Counted from the first letter of the stretch, positions 7,633-16,444 are shown. The stretch: DNA of 38,657 nucleotides from an uncultured Oscillospiraceae bacterium (GCA_900546265.1 URCA01000033.1:1-38657); one strand, 5' to 3'. The notes: a model not told the origin generated them from the sequence alone. Translations and numbers: made by a program.

Positions 7633-7920
7633 TTATTTCACAGCGCGAAATTGCTTGATGTCGGTGCAGTTCTGTTTGGTAACGGCCTCCATAGCATTGA
7701 CGGTGATTTGGATATCCTCCACACGCTCCGCTACATCGTCAAGCTTCCGAAACTTTTCGTTCATGCTCTGCTGGCCCTCTGCAAGCGCGTCAAGACGTTT
7801 TGCAATGTCGTTTTCCAAAGTGACTTCTATCTTGGTGGTACGCTGCTTAATCTCCGCCAAGTCTTGCTTTATCGGCTCCAACAACTGTCCGATAGCCTCA
7901 AGCATTTCTCTATCAATCAT
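7633..7920 (-). CDS. Small coiled-coil protein, mobile-element associated (paralogue of 30900-31229)
   Basis: 95 residues, almost wholly heptad-like (LLEPIKQDLAEIKQRTTKIE, LDDVAERVEDIQITVNAMEA). No known function. It shares the block RTTKIEVTLENDI, the pattern EGQQ-MNEKF-KLD and the ending (N)xTDIK/AQIK with the 109-aa protein at 30900-31229. Both are minus strand, both end at a hairpin beginning GCCGCC, and both are preceded by the same 3' end of a ribbon-helix-helix gene. The start ATG 7920 has GGGGTGA upstream. This copy lacks the repeated LSEVKADLSEVK segment of the other. Probably an accessory gene of related elements. Confidence 0.7.
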   Translation of the reverse strand: MIDREMLEAIGQLLEPIKQDLAEIKQRTTKIEVTLENDIAKRLDALAEGQQSMNEKFRKLDDVAERVEDIQITVNAMEAVTKQNCTDIKQFRAVK

Positions 7921-7974
7921 TCTCGTTCACCCCGCTTTCTCAGGATACCACGCCCCTTACGAATTTGCAAGGGG

Positions 7975-8010
7975 CTATTTTGGGGCATTGTCCTGCTCGT
8001 GTTTCCTTTT
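7975..8010 (-). pseudogene. 3' remnant of a ribbon-helix-helix regulator gene
   Basis: The minus strand reads ...EQDNAPK-stop (TAG at 7977-7975). The bases at 7972-7993 match those encoding the ERDNAPK end of the intact RHH gene at 31283-31477. Upstream of about 8000 the similarity stops and no RHH start or body is present. The gene has lost its 5' part where the recombinase module begins. Confidence 0.55.
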
Positions 8011-8032
8011 AATCAAGCGGCATGGGGTCCAT

Positions 8033-9547
8033 CTACGCACATAGAAAAGAACGGCCCACTCTGACGAGTGAACTGCTTTTATTTGGTGGAGATTGGGACT
8101 GCAAATCCGAACCGAAGGCCGCGGAAACGTCCGCCAGCGTCACTGTCTGCGTTCCGTTTTTGTAATTGTATGTGAAAACCAGCTTGTCGTCAAAGACATA
8201 GATGCTGTTAAGAAAGATATCGATGATCTGCCGCTGGTATTCCTTGCTGTCCGGGTCGCCATATTTGAACCGGCTGATCCACTCGATGATATCCTCCCGG
8301 CTATATTTCGGACGCTCCAGTTCCGCCTGCAAAATGCTGGCCTTTAAATCCTTCCGCAGCTTTTCCAGCTCCTCCAAGCGTCCTTTGGTGCTGCTGGTCA
8401 GGATGCCCTGCTGAATGGCATTAAGCATATTTTCAATCCCATGGTTGGTATCGGCAAGCTGCTTGCGCAATAGCGGCAGGGTGTCATCCTCCGTGTTCTG
8501 CAACTCCACCAGCTTGTCCGCGATTTGAGCGATCAACTCGTCTTGCAAAACCCGCTGCACGGTGTACTGCACGGCGATGCGTTCGATCCAGTCCTTCTTC
8601 ACCGCTTTCTTGTGGCATCCCAGCTTTCGCTTGGCGCCCCCGCATTTGTAATAGCGATGGATCACCCCGTTCCTTCCCGTGCCGCTCTCTCCCGCCATCA
8701 TGCGGCCGCAATGCCCGCAAAACAGCTTCGTTGTCAGCAGGTATTCTTCCTCCGCTTTCGCCATGGCCGGAGCTTGCCTGTTCTTTTCCACCCTCATCTG
8801 CACCCTCTCAAACAACTCATGGGGAATTATGGCCGGGATAGCATCTGGAAGGACAATATCCCGATATCGGTATTCCCCGATATACTTGCGGTTGCGGAGC
8901 AGCGCATGCAGGCTGCTCTGACGGAAGGGTTTGTTCATGCGGGTTAGGATATGCCTCTCGTTGAGGGAATCGATGATGCTGCGGGCTGGCTCTCCCTGCG
9001 CATATCGCTGATAAATCTCCCGCACAATCGGCGCAGTCAATGGATCGATTTTGAGGTGCCGCTCTTCCCCTAACTGGTATCCCAGAGGAATTCGGCCGCC
9101 GTTGTTTTTGCCCTTCAGCGCGTTTTCCCGCAGGCCACGGTTGATTTTCTGCGCCAGTTCTGCGGAATAGTATTCCGCCATTCCTTCCAGCATGGACTCC
9201 AAAATGATGCCCTCCGGCCCATCGGAGATATTTTCGGTGGCCGAAACCACCTTAACGCCGTTTTTTCTCAATTGCGCCTTGTAATGGGCGCTGTCGTACC
9301 GGTTGCGGGCAAACCGATCCAGTTTCCACACCAGTACGGTATCAAACAGCCCCTTTGCGCTGTCCTGCACCATCTTTTGAAATTCCGGCCGGTTGTCCGT
9401 CTTAGCCGATAGCGCCCGGTCAATGTAGCTGCGCAGAATCGTGATCCCGTTTTTCTCTGCGTATTCTTTGCATTCCCGAAGCTGTCCCTCGATGCTTTCC
9501 TCTCGCTGATTGTCGCTGCTGTATCTGGCGTAAATCACCGCCTTCAT
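8033..9547 (-). CDS. Large serine recombinase (resolvase/integrase)
   Basis: 504 residues. N-terminal resolvase catalytic domain starts MKAVIYARYSSDNQ with the nucleophilic Ser at 10, then LVWKLDRFARNRYD. Next comes the recombinase domain (about 160-260, including GRIPLGYQL), then a zinc-ribbon with CGHCG (about residue 307) and YYKCGG...GC. The C-terminal part is helical with a coiled-coil motif (LRKQLADTNHGIENMLNAIQ). This is the architecture of TndX/TnpX/SpoIVCA-type recombinases that integrate and excise elements with short att sites. ATG 9547 is chosen because GGAGGTG lies 6 bases upstream. It is the only recombinase near the A/T-rich defence operon on the right and is the obvious candidate for having brought it in. 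Confidence 0.93.
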   Translation of the reverse strand: MKAVIYARYSSDNQREESIEGQLRECKEYAEKNGITILRSYIDRALSAKTDNRPEFQKMVQDSAKGLFDTVLVWKLDRFARNRYDSAHYKAQLRKNGVKVVSATENISDGPEGIILESMLEGMAEYYSAELAQKINRGLRENALKGKNNGGRIPLGYQLGEERHLKIDPLTAPIVREIYQRYAQGEPARSIIDSLNERHILTRMNKPFRQSSLHALLRNRKYIGEYRYRDIVLPDAIPAIIPHELFERVQMRVEKNRQAPAMAKAEEEYLLTTKLFCGHCGRMMAGESGTGRNGVIHRYYKCGGAKRKLGCHKKAVKKDWIERIAVQYTVQRVLQDELIAQIADKLVELQNTEDDTLPLLRKQLADTNHGIENMLNAIQQGILTSSTKGRLEELEKLRKDLKASILQAELERPKYSREDIIEWISRFKYGDPDSKEYQRQIIDIFLNSIYVFDDKLVFTYNYKNGTQTVTLADVSAAFGSDLQSQSPPNKSSSLVRVGRSFLCA

Positions 9548-9627
9548 CCGCATCACCTCCGTTTTAAGTTTAAGGGGTTTGGGTTCTCCCAAAAGGCGTT
9601 TGGATATCCAAACGCTATGCTTGCAGG

Positions 9628-9980
9628 ACCTTTCCCGGCTGGGAAAACCGCTTTCCCAGCACCACACACTACCACAACCGCTGCCGGAAAGCTATCACCA
9701 ACCCGTACAAATTTCGGCCGCGAATCTATCGGAAAAAGTACCGGCTGGGAAAGAAAACTCTTCCAGCCCGGTGGGAGCTTTCAACTGTGCCGCTCCCTCT
9801 CTTCACGCCATTGTTTCAGTGCCTGTTTACCTTGTTCGCTCTCAAAGAACGCCTGCATCTGGGGAAGCAATGCGCGGGCCAGGCTTTCGATGGCCGACTG
9901 CGGCAATGGCTCTGTCTGATTTTCTACGACGATCGTATTGGCTGGCATCCCTCCTAGTCTGTAGCTTTTTTCTTTCCCAG
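9628..9980. repeat. Repeated TTTCCC/GGGAAA motifs upstream of the recombinase
   Basis: TTTCCCggctGGGAAA (9629-9644), a further TTTCCCAGC (9650-9658), GGCTGGGAAAG (9742-9752) and CTTTCCCAGCTGG (9968-9980) occur in the noncoding and short-ORF region before the recombinase gene. They look like repeated half-sites for a DNA-binding protein. Which protein is unknown. Confidence 0.35.
9781..9948 (-). CDS. Small hypothetical protein upstream of the recombinase
   Basis: 55 residues beginning MPANTIVVENQTEPLPQSAI, then ESLARALLPQMQAFFESEQG, ending in a charged KQWREERERHS. No recognised domain. The frame could start further upstream at GTG 10050 (89 residues); the internal ATG 9948 has AGGAGG only one base away, which is too close, so the start is uncertain. 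It is co-oriented with the recombinase and its sequence looks protein-like rather than a shadow. It could be a recombination directionality factor, but nothing in the sequence proves that. Confidence 0.45.
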   Translation of the reverse strand: MPANTIVVENQTEPLPQSAIESLARALLPQMQAFFESEQGKQALKQWREERERHS

Positions 9981-10067
9981 CTGGTAAGAGACTTAGGGTA
10001 GCTTGCCACCCCCTGTAGCCCCCCTCCAAGTCGGGAAGATTGTATGCCACAGTCTAGCATGGGAGGC

Positions 10068-10096
10068 TTGCCATTTCAAGGCTTTTGTGGTAGGAT
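10068..10096 (+). promoter_or_regulatory. Putative promoter of the zinc-ribbon gene
   Basis: TTGCCA (10068-10073), 17 bases, TAGGAT (10091-10096), about 50 bases before ATG 10148. Confidence 0.4.
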
Positions 10097-10147
10097 ATAA
10101 GGAATCATAACTTATTAAATTAGAATTCCCATAAAAGGAGTGGATGA

Positions 10148-11164
10148 ATGGACAGCTATCGCTTTGAACACAGGGAACCTTTAACCCAGCGGGTGGTTTT
10201 GGCGCTGCGGGTCGATACGAAACAGATGAAGGAGCAGCTTTGGCTGGGGACGGAATATGAAGTGGAGGCTGCTTTGCGCGGCTTGGAACAACCCTTGTAT
10301 TTGGCGCAAACCCGCCCTTTGGGGGCGTTTTGGTGTGAGTTCGGGAAAACCTCCGCCGAGGGCTGGCCGGAGGCGGTGTGGGCTCTTTGTGGGGCGCTGT
10401 CGGCGCGGAAAGCAGCGGAGCGCACCGCCCAGGAGCAGAAAGCGGCCGATTTTCTTTCCCAACTGGCGGCGGGAAATGCCGCCGCCCTGTATGCGGCCAT
10501 CCAGATTTGGGAGATGTACCTGCGCTGCTGCCGCGGGAGGGACAGGCATAAGGCGGAGACAGCCCTGCGGAATTACGCACAGCTGCTGATCCTGCCCTTT
10601 GGGGAATATACCTCGGAAATGGTTAACTGGAAATGGGGAAAGACAGTTGTTCCCGTATGGAATGATCGGGAAGACGCCAAACTGGAGGTTTGGTATCCGC
10701 ACGGACGAGTTCCCTTTGAATGTGCGGTGGTAAGCGGTTCCCTGCGCCCGGCTCTCATCTATTACCGCCAGCGGATTCTGGATGCCGGCATGGTTATGCG
10801 CACCTGCAGCCAATGCGGGCGGATATTCTTTGCCCCGGATTCCCGCAGCAGTCTGTGCGGCGAACGATGCCGCAAGGCCAGCAAAAGAGCGGCAAAGAAG
10901 AACTTTGACGGTAAGGCGAAGGAGGAAGAATCCGAGCAGGCCTACAAACGGGAGTACATGTTCTGGTACAACCGCATCAAGAAGCTGGAAAAGAATCATG
11001 CCCCGCAGGAACAACTGGAAAGGGCGCGGGCTGCGTTAATACAGTTCCGTAGGGAAGCCGGACAGCGCAAAAAGCAGACGGAGAGCGGCGAACTCTCCAC
11101 GGCACAATTCATCAACTGGATGATTGGGCAGGAGCCGATTATTCAGGAAATCTGCGGAGGATGA
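10148..11164 (+). CDS. Uncharacterised protein with C-terminal zinc ribbon (DUF6076-like layout)
   Basis: 338 residues. The N-terminal two thirds have no motif I recognise (helix-rich, with WEMYLRCCRGRDRHKAET). At about residues 218-245 there is a CSQCGRIFF...LCGERC zinc-ribbon, followed by a Lys/Arg/Glu-rich helical tail (KRAAKKNFDGKAKEEESEQA). From memory this recalls the DUF6076-type proteins of Clostridia mobile elements; that assignment is tentative. AAAGGAG precedes ATG 10148. It is divergent from the recombinase and ends at a long hairpin, after which base composition changes sharply. Confidence 0.65.
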   Translation: MDSYRFEHREPLTQRVVLALRVDTKQMKEQLWLGTEYEVEAALRGLEQPLYLAQTRPLGAFWCEFGKTSAEGWPEAVWALCGALSARKAAERTAQEQKAADFLSQLAAGNAAALYAAIQIWEMYLRCCRGRDRHKAETALRNYAQLLILPFGEYTSEMVNWKWGKTVVPVWNDREDAKLEVWYPHGRVPFECAVVSGSLRPALIYYRQRILDAGMVMRTCSQCGRIFFAPDSRSSLCGERCRKASKRAAKKNFDGKAKEEESEQAYKREYMFWYNRIKKLEKNHAPQEQLERARAALIQFRREAGQRKKQTESGELSTAQFINWMIGQEPIIQEICGG

Positions 11165-11201
11165 GAAAAGCTGGACGTCCACATGGACGCCCAGCTTTTC
11201 T
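11164..11201. terminator. Bidirectional hairpin terminator
   Basis: AGAAAAGCTGG (11164-11174) pairs with CCAGCTTTTCT (11191-11201). An inner stem CGTCC/GGACG around an ACAT loop continues it after one mismatch. Confidence 0.8.
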
Positions 11202-11403
11202 ATATGTGTTGGTATGCTTGATTTTTGGACGCCCATGTGGGTGGCCAAAGTATTTTTATAATCGCTCACGCCTCGCCCAGACAATAACCGCTCCCACAGA
11301 AGGCAGAGGATAGAGCTAAAGACGTCACACAAAACAAAATAATTTAGTTTTACAATAACTTTCATTTATACAAGCTAAACAGCTCGCAAAAAGACGAGAG
11401 TTG

Positions 11404-11432
11404 TTGAAAATCCGAATTTTTTATAGTATTAT
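11404..11432 (+). promoter_or_regulatory. Putative promoter of the Druantia-like operon
   Basis: TTGAAA (11404-11409), 17 bases, TATTAT (11427-11432), 30 bases before the XRE gene. The surrounding TATAGTATTATAATTGTATAG is partly self-complementary and could be the operator of the XRE protein. The stretch 11202-11400 shows no gene; here the base composition shifts from the GC-rich host pattern to A/T-rich. Confidence 0.5.
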
Positions 11433-11462
11433 AATTGTATAGATCTTCTACGGGGTGAAAGC

Positions 11463-11696
11463 ATGAAAGTGACTTATAAAAAATTATGGATTCTTTGCGC
11501 TGAACAAGAGATAAGCAAAGCTGAATTGCGTAAGCGTGCAGGACTTTCTTCTGCTACTTTTACAAAACTTCGCAAAAATCAAGAAGTCAATCTATCTGTC
11601 CTCTTGAAAATTGCTGATGTTATGGATTGTAATGCAGGTGAAATGATGGATTTTATCAAAGAAGATACTTCTGTGGAGTGTGATGAATCATTGTAA
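11463..11696 (+). CDS. XRE/Cro-type regulator leading the defence operon
   Basis: 77 residues, a compact Cro/C1 helix-turn-helix of the YozG-like kind: LWILCAEQEISKAELRKRAG, then LSSATFTKLRKNQEVNLSVL, ending with an acidic tail. GGGGTGA precedes the ATG. It is 15 bases upstream of the next gene and on the same strand, so it heads the operon and probably autoregulates it. Small regulators of this sort are common in front of Firmicutes anti-phage operons. Confidence 0.85.
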   Translation: MKVTYKKLWILCAEQEISKAELRKRAGLSSATFTKLRKNQEVNLSVLLKIADVMDCNAGEMMDFIKEDTSVECDESL

Positions 11697-11711
11697 GCGG
11701 AGGTGATTCGT

Positions 11712-13280
11712 GTGCCATTAACTCATGTATGTGTATGGGATTCTAAAATTGGATATCATCGTATCACAGTGGAAGAAGCATGTGAATTATATCCCTATGA
11801 AGTTTCTGCTAGCGGAGGCCATTTTGTATGCGAATTGTGTGCACAAAACGTTGGATTCTCCAAAGCTCGTGTAGACACTGGAACAAGATATTTTTTTCAT
11901 AGTAGCGCAACACAAAACAAAGTTTGTGAAGACAGGCAGTTACAACTCGCTAAAGCTGGTGGACGGTACTTAAACGCTCTCAACAGTTATGTAATGCCAT
12001 TGCGAATATCTGTAACAGGATCAACGTTTTCTCTACAATTAGGATTTTTCTATCCTCCGACTCAGAAGGCACACTGCGACAAAATCAAAATTGCCGGTGA
12101 CTCACATCAGATGTATGAGTATTCTTTCGAACGCATTGAATCCATAGGAACAACATATTTAGATGTCGGCACAATGCCAAGTCGAAACTATTGGCTCGAC
12201 TACATTAATGCGAATGATGAACTCAAAAGGTACTGGACGAACAAAGTTCCAGGGGTTAATGCAGAAGGAGCATTTTTTGATTATCAATCAGGGCGAATGC
12301 TTCAGCCCGGAGGAAAGGCGTATTCTGGAAACACTTATTATTTATTGCAACGCCATTCTCTTTATTCTTACTTTTGTTGTGATATTGAAGCTACTGAAAT
12401 CACCCGCATTCAAACAAATTCGTTTTCATCATGGTATCTTTATAGAATTCGTGTAAAACAATTCACAGAATATGCAGCCAAATTCTTCTTGAAACGCTCT
12501 ATTTTCCTAACGGAAAAACCAACAAGATTTTATCCTGTATGGCCACCTTATGTTGAGGAGCCAAATTTTATCTATCATAATGCCAACGAATTTTATTTCT
12601 ATTTGTGTGGGGATGATGCCGAACTTAAAGCATACCCTGCTACAGCAAATGTATTAGACACACATGATGGAAGGCTCTACAAGTTGTATACACGAGGAAG
12701 AGAGCAATTAATTTCTATCGGGAAATCCGGAGCATTGGGTTTTTCATACTTAATAAAGCAACCTCTAAATAGAAACGTTTCGCCACCTACAGTAGTGATC
12801 TCTGATCATGTCGGAAATGTATTAACCGAAGAAATATACACAAAGCTTCCTAAATCAAAGCTTATATCAGTCTCATGTCGGTATGATGGGAAGGCGATTG
12901 TTCGAAGAAAAGGTAAGACTGAACATATCTACAAGCTTTCCGCTGAGCGGAGTTTGACAATTGATGAATTATCATTTGGCACAGAGATACATTTTTATCA
13001 GGGTTGCGATTACATCCGATCCATTCGATTTGAGCAGAATAAAGCCAGCTTCGATGTTTTGGCATTGGATGATGCGCTTGTGAAAGAATTGAACGCTTGT
13101 TCCGGTCCGATGATTTCTGTGACGCATACAGTTGGAACTCTTGCCAGCAAATTTGCGGCATATCCTCAAACGAAAAAGTGGTTATATATAACCATGCGGC
13201 AAGGCGAAATATCCCGTAAAGCTTTGCAGGTTCTAAAAGACAATATTCCGAATAATTGTGGGAGGACTAATAATGATTGA
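11712..13280 (+). CDS. 522-aa protein with CoiA-like N-terminal zinc site (DruB position)
   Basis: No family is recognised with certainty. The N-terminus has CELC (Cys40, Cys43), then FFH (His63) and Cys72, spaced like the zinc-binding start of CoiA-type competence proteins (a CxxC followed by a 'hFxH' element). The rest is mainly beta-rich and aromatic, with no catalytic signature I can name. I start at GTG 11712, 6 bases after GGAGGTG, rather than GTG 11703, which would lie inside the ribosome binding site. Its last 8 bases overlap the next gene, showing translational coupling. Size and place fit DruB of type I Druantia, which I infer from gene order only. Confidence 0.7.
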   Translation: MPLTHVCVWDSKIGYHRITVEEACELYPYEVSASGGHFVCELCAQNVGFSKARVDTGTRYFFHSSATQNKVCEDRQLQLAKAGGRYLNALNSYVMPLRISVTGSTFSLQLGFFYPPTQKAHCDKIKIAGDSHQMYEYSFERIESIGTTYLDVGTMPSRNYWLDYINANDELKRYWTNKVPGVNAEGAFFDYQSGRMLQPGGKAYSGNTYYLLQRHSLYSYFCCDIEATEITRIQTNSFSSWYLYRIRVKQFTEYAAKFFLKRSIFLTEKPTRFYPVWPPYVEEPNFIYHNANEFYFYLCGDDAELKAYPATANVLDTHDGRLYKLYTRGREQLISIGKSGALGFSYLIKQPLNRNVSPPTVVISDHVGNVLTEEIYTKLPKSKLISVSCRYDGKAIVRRKGKTEHIYKLSAERSLTIDELSFGTEIHFYQGCDYIRSIRFEQNKASFDVLALDDALVKELNACSGPMISVTHTVGTLASKFAAYPQTKKWLYITMRQGEISRKALQVLKDNIPNNCGRTNND

Positions 13281-15396
13281 GACTGAAGTTTCCTTCACCT
13301 CTTTGTGTTTTATTGAGGATCATCATGATGAACGCGTATGGTTGCATCGCTTGGCTGATATTGAAGACGGAGAATTGCATAGCCCATTCAAATCAGATCG
13401 TATAGATAATCGTTTTGAAAACCGTGATTGCTGGTATCTGTATCAACATCGGGATAATCGGGACAACGGGCCATCTGATAATGGAACGGTAGGTGTATGG
13501 GCTTGGAGCGCAATTCCTAAGCCCGAAAATCCTGCAGTCGACCAGATACAGTCTTACTATATTAAGGATTATTCTCCGATTCGCATAGTGGTGCTTACTG
13601 CCAAATCCTTAGAGGACGTGGTGGAACAACTTAAGAATGGAGCTGTACATACACAGACTTATTTCTGCGATACTTTTTTCTGCTATGAATCAAAATGGGG
13701 GCAGTTGACCGGTGTACTGTGTCGTGCCGATGAATTCAAAATTTCCGATCGATATGCAAAACTAGCAGAAACTGTTTACTCCTTGCCAAGCTATACCATT
13801 TCCTCGAGCGATATTTATAATTGGGACGACCGCAATCTGCGGTTTATAAAAACATTTCAGATGGGTACGCCTTCCGAATATGTTTCGATAGGAAGCACAG
13901 ATGAGATTATTCGTAAACTCATTCTTGAACGCTCCACATGGTCTTTATTCAAAGAATGTATTGGCTCAACTAAAGCAGAATGGCGGAATAGCAAAGTTCT
14001 TCTGAAAAGGATCTGCGAAGAGTCCTTATATGAAGCAGTTGTTCAAAAATTAAAGTGTACTCCTGACCAGGCAAAGCAGGCAGTTGATGATTTTGCTAAT
14101 CGTGCAGGTGCATTGATTGAGGTTGGCGATATCGACGCTGATGTATTGGCTAAAATCGCTATACATCACGATGGACTAAGAGGCCTATGTGAAGAAACCG
14201 TATCACAGCAATGGCATAATTCTCATGCTGCGGAGATTGCTGAAGCCGAAGCCGAAGTTGCAGAGATAAAGAACAAAGCAGAGCAAGAAGTGAACGCTGC
14301 AAAACAGCATCTTTGCGATATAGAACAAGCAATGTCCACAACCGAAGAGAAGCACAAAGAGGTACTTGGGCAAATTGTAACAGCCCAAAGCAAACTGGAT
14401 CAACTGTTTGCTGAGATAGAGCGGTACGAGGCACTCGGGAAAGATACTTTAGCGGCAGTTCGCCAGAAGATTGCCGGTGCACAAAAAGATATGGCTGGAT
14501 TTATTGCCGATCTTTCGGTGTTTTTACCCCAGTCCAATACTGCTGTGCCAGAAAAACAAGTTGCTCGTTGGCAATATGCCCGTGCCGCAGAGGGGTTGTA
14601 TTGCAATGACGATATTGATCTGGCAGAAAGTTGGCGCAATGAGTTCGATGCAATTCACCAGAATCTGTCATATGCTTTGAGTATCGATTCTGACTTTTGT
14701 GCAATGCTTACTTCTTTTTTGTACTCAACACATATCAACAGTGTACCAATTTTGATTGTAGGCCCTGGGGGGCATGACATTGCTGAAGCTCTATCTGTCT
14801 CAATTTACGCAAACGGTGCAGGACAATTAACTTTAGGTAATGAGTGTGACTCTGATGTTGCGGACGGAATTAAAGAGTTCAGCGAATCCATCGTGTCTAT
14901 TCAAAACATGTTCGGCAAGGGTTGGGTAGATACTCTCCCGCAGACATTTACTAAACTCAAAAAGCAGGTCATTTGGACACATCCGTATGTCGAGGATATG
15001 GTTATAGAGCCGAAAGGTCTTTACAACTATATGCTCCCGATTCTGAGTGAATGTTTTGTAGGGATGCTACCTGCTCTTGAGATGTGGCCTAGCAAACGTG
15101 CCGCGACGTTTCAGCCATACGTTTCTGGGAAAAAACAGCCGCTCCGCTTCGATTCTGCATTTAAACGTTTGGGACTTAGCAAGCTTCTTCTGAACCAGTT
15201 ATCGCTTATTCTGTCCGATGCTAAAGGAATTTTGGAAAACCCAGCAAAAGACACGGATGTAGAAATTCTTTTTGGTATGCTCCCCCTCTGCGTACTTACC
15301 GGAAGACTGGATATTTTGAAGGATGTCATTGAAACCGAAAGCGGTATATCCAATTCTGTAAAGAACGAAGCTGCAAGATATATCGAGGAAGAGTGA
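13273..15396 (+). CDS. 707-aa protein with coiled coil and degenerate AAA-like C-terminus (DruC position)
   Basis: The N-terminal 300 residues are unclassified, with aromatic/acidic patches. A long coiled coil spans about residues 315-400 (AEIAEAEAEVAEIKNKAEQE and onward). The C-terminal third looks like a P-loop fold that has lost its Walker A: strand PILIVGPGGHDIAEALS (about 490) has GPGGHD where GxxGxGK(S/T) would be expected, and KKQVIWTHPYVEDM (about 560) sits where Walker B would be. So it is probably not an ATPase. ATG 13273 follows GGGAGGA by 6 bases; the longer GTG start is less likely. Coupled by 8-bp overlap to the gene before it. The placement suggests DruC, unproven. Confidence 0.7.
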   Translation: MIETEVSFTSLCFIEDHHDERVWLHRLADIEDGELHSPFKSDRIDNRFENRDCWYLYQHRDNRDNGPSDNGTVGVWAWSAIPKPENPAVDQIQSYYIKDYSPIRIVVLTAKSLEDVVEQLKNGAVHTQTYFCDTFFCYESKWGQLTGVLCRADEFKISDRYAKLAETVYSLPSYTISSSDIYNWDDRNLRFIKTFQMGTPSEYVSIGSTDEIIRKLILERSTWSLFKECIGSTKAEWRNSKVLLKRICEESLYEAVVQKLKCTPDQAKQAVDDFANRAGALIEVGDIDADVLAKIAIHHDGLRGLCEETVSQQWHNSHAAEIAEAEAEVAEIKNKAEQEVNAAKQHLCDIEQAMSTTEEKHKEVLGQIVTAQSKLDQLFAEIERYEALGKDTLAAVRQKIAGAQKDMAGFIADLSVFLPQSNTAVPEKQVARWQYARAAEGLYCNDDIDLAESWRNEFDAIHQNLSYALSIDSDFCAMLTSFLYSTHINSVPILIVGPGGHDIAEALSVSIYANGAGQLTLGNECDSDVADGIKEFSESIVSIQNMFGKGWVDTLPQTFTKLKKQVIWTHPYVEDMVIEPKGLYNYMLPILSECFVGMLPALEMWPSKRAATFQPYVSGKKQPLRFDSAFKRLGLSKLLLNQLSLILSDAKGILENPAKDTDVEILFGMLPLCVLTGRLDILKDVIETESGISNSVKNEAARYIEEE

Positions 15397-15401
15397 TACA
15401 T

Positions 15402-16442
15402 ATGACAAATGATCTGATCGCCTCAATCGGGAGACAACTGAATATCCCAAAGTCAACTGATAACGAATGGATCTGTCAGATCATTTATAGTGTGGCAGGG
15501 AAAATGGCACTTGCATCACTTTGGGATCGCTATGAGGACAAAAGTTGTTCAGTTTCTATTCAGCATTTCAAAAATAGGGCCGCACAAATTTTTGATGCCT
15601 ATGAAGGGATTTACCCGGAAATCGGGTTTCTGTTTCCTAAAGATAAGACGGATTTGCTCGAGGAAATGTACTCCATCTACCTACGGAACGGGTTCTTTTA
15701 TCATTCCTCTTATCAGATCTCTCCGGCAGTGCCTACAACAGCAGGAAACGGCAACTTGATTCTTTATAGAAGCAATGCGCCTGATGCTGAACTGTGTATG
15801 AGTGGATTAGGATTTTATGCTGTTCAAAAAACATCTACCGACAGAACCGTAGCAAATATGTTTGGCCTGCAGGCTCAAACTTTTGAAAGCTATCTTGAAG
15901 AACTGTTAGGCCATGGTGAATGGCAACCGATTGATTGGCCAGACAATACCGAATTTCTACGTCTCGATCCGCCATTTTCGAAAGGATATTGGCAGAAGCT
16001 CCCCAGCAAAGATAAGCGAATATCTCTTGCAAGATACGGCGATCCTCAAAAAAATTATGTTTTTTACCGTTATCATAATGGAATATATCAGCAAAAGCCT
16101 ATTCCAGACTGGAGAATTCGAAACTATTTTCCAGAGAACACCTCCAATGATTCAAGCCGCAATATGTATGGAGAATATAGAAGGATCGCAATAGCTCTGC
16201 TAAAAAGATACGGCACACTCCCGGGAAGCGAAGTCAAGGCAAGTGGGGATCTTATAGAAATCAAACTTGGATATCGGCTACCACCTTCGGAAGAAGAATT
16301 TTTCAAGCTGTATAGTTGGCCTGTACGCTATGATTTTTCTTCTAAATTACCACCGGTTTTTACAAGAAAAATGACAAGGCAAATCTATCCAATGTTCAAA
16401 CATGAATTGGAATCGATTGGTTATTGCTTTGTGGAGGAATGA
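15402..16442 (+). CDS. 346-aa protein of unknown function (DruD position)
   Basis: No recognised domain. It has helical N-terminal 100 residues (NEWICQIIYSVAGKMALASL) and an aromatic-rich middle (LRLDPPFSKGYWQKLPSKD, YVFYRYHNGIYQQKP). The C-terminus (SEEEFFKLYSWPVRYDFSSK) contains no obvious catalytic motif. ATG 15402 is preferred to the in-frame GTG 15393 because GAGGAAG is better spaced from it. It lies 5 bases after the preceding stop and 2 bases before the helicase gene, so it is surely part of the same operon. Length and position, directly ahead of the giant helicase, match DruD. Confidence 0.7.
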   Translation: MTNDLIASIGRQLNIPKSTDNEWICQIIYSVAGKMALASLWDRYEDKSCSVSIQHFKNRAAQIFDAYEGIYPEIGFLFPKDKTDLLEEMYSIYLRNGFFYHSSYQISPAVPTTAGNGNLILYRSNAPDAELCMSGLGFYAVQKTSTDRTVANMFGLQAQTFESYLEELLGHGEWQPIDWPDNTEFLRLDPPFSKGYWQKLPSKDKRISLARYGDPQKNYVFYRYHNGIYQQKPIPDWRIRNYFPENTSNDSSRNMYGEYRRIAIALLKRYGTLPGSEVKASGDLIEIKLGYRLPPSEEEFFKLYSWPVRYDFSSKLPPVFTRKMTRQIYPMFKHELESIGYCFVEE

Positions 16443-16444
16443 TT

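Noticed and set aside
11036..11365. Minus-strand frame of about 109 codons between the zinc-ribbon gene and the defence operon
   Set aside because: It crosses the strong hairpin at 11164-11201 and overlaps the end of a supported gene; no family resemblance and no good start signal.
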